Assembly (NCBI GenBank): GCA_038062295.1
Contig: JBBTXL010000009.1
Coordinates: forward strand, 1 to 19,659
DNA length: 19,659 bases
DNA from: JBBTXL01 sp038062295
GTDB lineage: Bacteria > Patescibacteriota > Minisyncoccia > GWC2-36-17 > WO2-46-25
Reading direction: 5' to 3'
This document shows, piece by piece, positions 19,389 through 19,659 of the stretch. Every line of letters starts with the position of its first letter. Position 1 is the stretch's first letter. A program made the translations under genes and the position numbers. The notes beneath the pieces were generated by a model. The model did no database searches and was not told the origin of the DNA. It saw only the letters and a list, made by a program, of their open reading frames with translations.

Positions 19389-19659
19389 TCACATGATATT
19401 CAGATACCACCAGATGATGTCACGTCCGTACGCATACGCAATTGCGGTTCCCGCCACAAGGAACGGCCCGAAAGGAACTTGGGCCTTCATGCTCACTGCG
19501 CCCCGCAGCAGTAATGCGCCGCCAACGAGCGCACCAAGAAGATAACTGAAAAAAAGAGCGACCACAACAAGCGGAAAGCCAAGGAATAACCCCATAAAAA
19601 CGCCGAATTTCACATCGCCAAATCCTATCCACGTTCCCCGCGACACCAGATATTGCAGC
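19389..19659 (-). CDS. pilD: Prepilin peptidase (C-terminal part; 5' end outside window)
   Basis: The frame is open to the right edge and encodes the C-terminal part of a prepilin peptidase, a membrane aspartic protease that removes prepilin leaders. The diagnostic second active-site motif G-F-G-D-V-K (IGFGDVKFGVFMG) is present. It is followed by three hydrophobic helices, a cytoplasmic basic loop, and VPFGPFLVAGTAIAYAYG before the end, as in the family. An internal GTG at 19646 would give only 85 residues without the first Asp motif, so the true start lies beyond the window. Its product should cleave the four minor prepilins encoded directly downstream, consistent with an operon. Confidence 0.88.
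   Translation of the reverse strand, partial: LQYLVSRGTWIGFGDVKFGVFMGLFLGFPLVVVALFFSYLLGALVGGALLLRGAVSMKAQVPFGPFLVAGTAIAYAYGRDIIWWYLNIM

Noticed and set aside
1..19659. CRISPR array or phage/insertion sequence
   Set aside because: No regularly spaced repeats and no transposase, integrase or cas-like frame were seen; the tandem repeats present are contiguous 7- and 8-nt units without spacers.
1..19659. UGA recoding (code 25), as in some CPR lineages
   Set aside because: TGA is the stop of secE, gyrB, pheS, pheT, gatA and the prepilin peptidase at conserved ends, and no gene needs in-frame TGA readthrough.

Overview
The window looks like a chromosomal segment of a Candidate Phyla Radiation (Patescibacteria) bacterium, most likely of the Parcubacteria type. 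This is inferred from gene content rather than from any rRNA. The genes are tightly packed and almost all on one strand. There is a duplicated VirB2-like pilin protein next to gyrB, a short PheT without its N-terminal OB domain, and a secE-nusG-rplK block with no rplA. The Gat genes are split, a full set of type IV pilus minor pilins is present, and clear Shine-Dalgarno sequences are nearly absent. TGA is used as an ordinary stop (gyrB, secE, pheS, pheT, gatA), so the standard bacterial code applies.

Layout from left to right. Positions 1-1580 hold two divergent exported fibronectin type III genes driven by side-by-side promoters. The rightward one carries a Cys/transmembrane/Arg C-terminal sorting-like tail and is the only convincing plus-strand gene. 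Everything else is on the minus strand. At 1592-4904 lies the operon secE-nusG-rplK-tmk-gatB, read right to left. At 4993-7733 are gyrB and the double T4SS-type pilin, overlapping by ATGA. At 7924-11949 lies doxX, a small four-helix membrane protein, pheS and pheT. At 11990-12662 is a tRNA island: initiator tRNA-Met, a palindromic element, a GIY-YIG nuclease gene whose stop lies inside the next tRNA, a second CAT-anticodon tRNA, and tRNA-Asp. At 12709-17022 lies ligA-gatC-gatA plus a membrane protein with a HEPN-like R-N-x3-H motif. At 17116-19659 is a prepilin peptidase (partial) followed by four minor pilin genes (GspH/FimT-, PilV-, PilW- and PilX-like), probably co-transcribed into ligA.

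The functional themes are translation (GatCAB, PheST, NusG, L11, tRNAs), DNA topology and repair (GyrB, LigA), nucleotide metabolism (Tmk), protein export (SecE) and surface structures (fn3 proteins, minor pilins, VirB2-like pilin).

The most unusual signal is a set of short tandem repeats with 7- or 8-nt units. They lie within the pre-cleavage leader of two consecutive minor prepilins and just upstream of the ligA start. Because the units are not multiples of three, copy-number slippage would switch the reading frame upstream of the prepilin cleavage site, so phase-variable pilus assembly is a testable hypothesis. Second is the GIY-YIG/palindrome cassette wedged between two tRNA genes.

No stretch longer than 300 bases is without a gene. 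The longest gap, 7734-7923 (190 nt), holds the gyrB promoter and a perfect 13-bp-arm palindrome.
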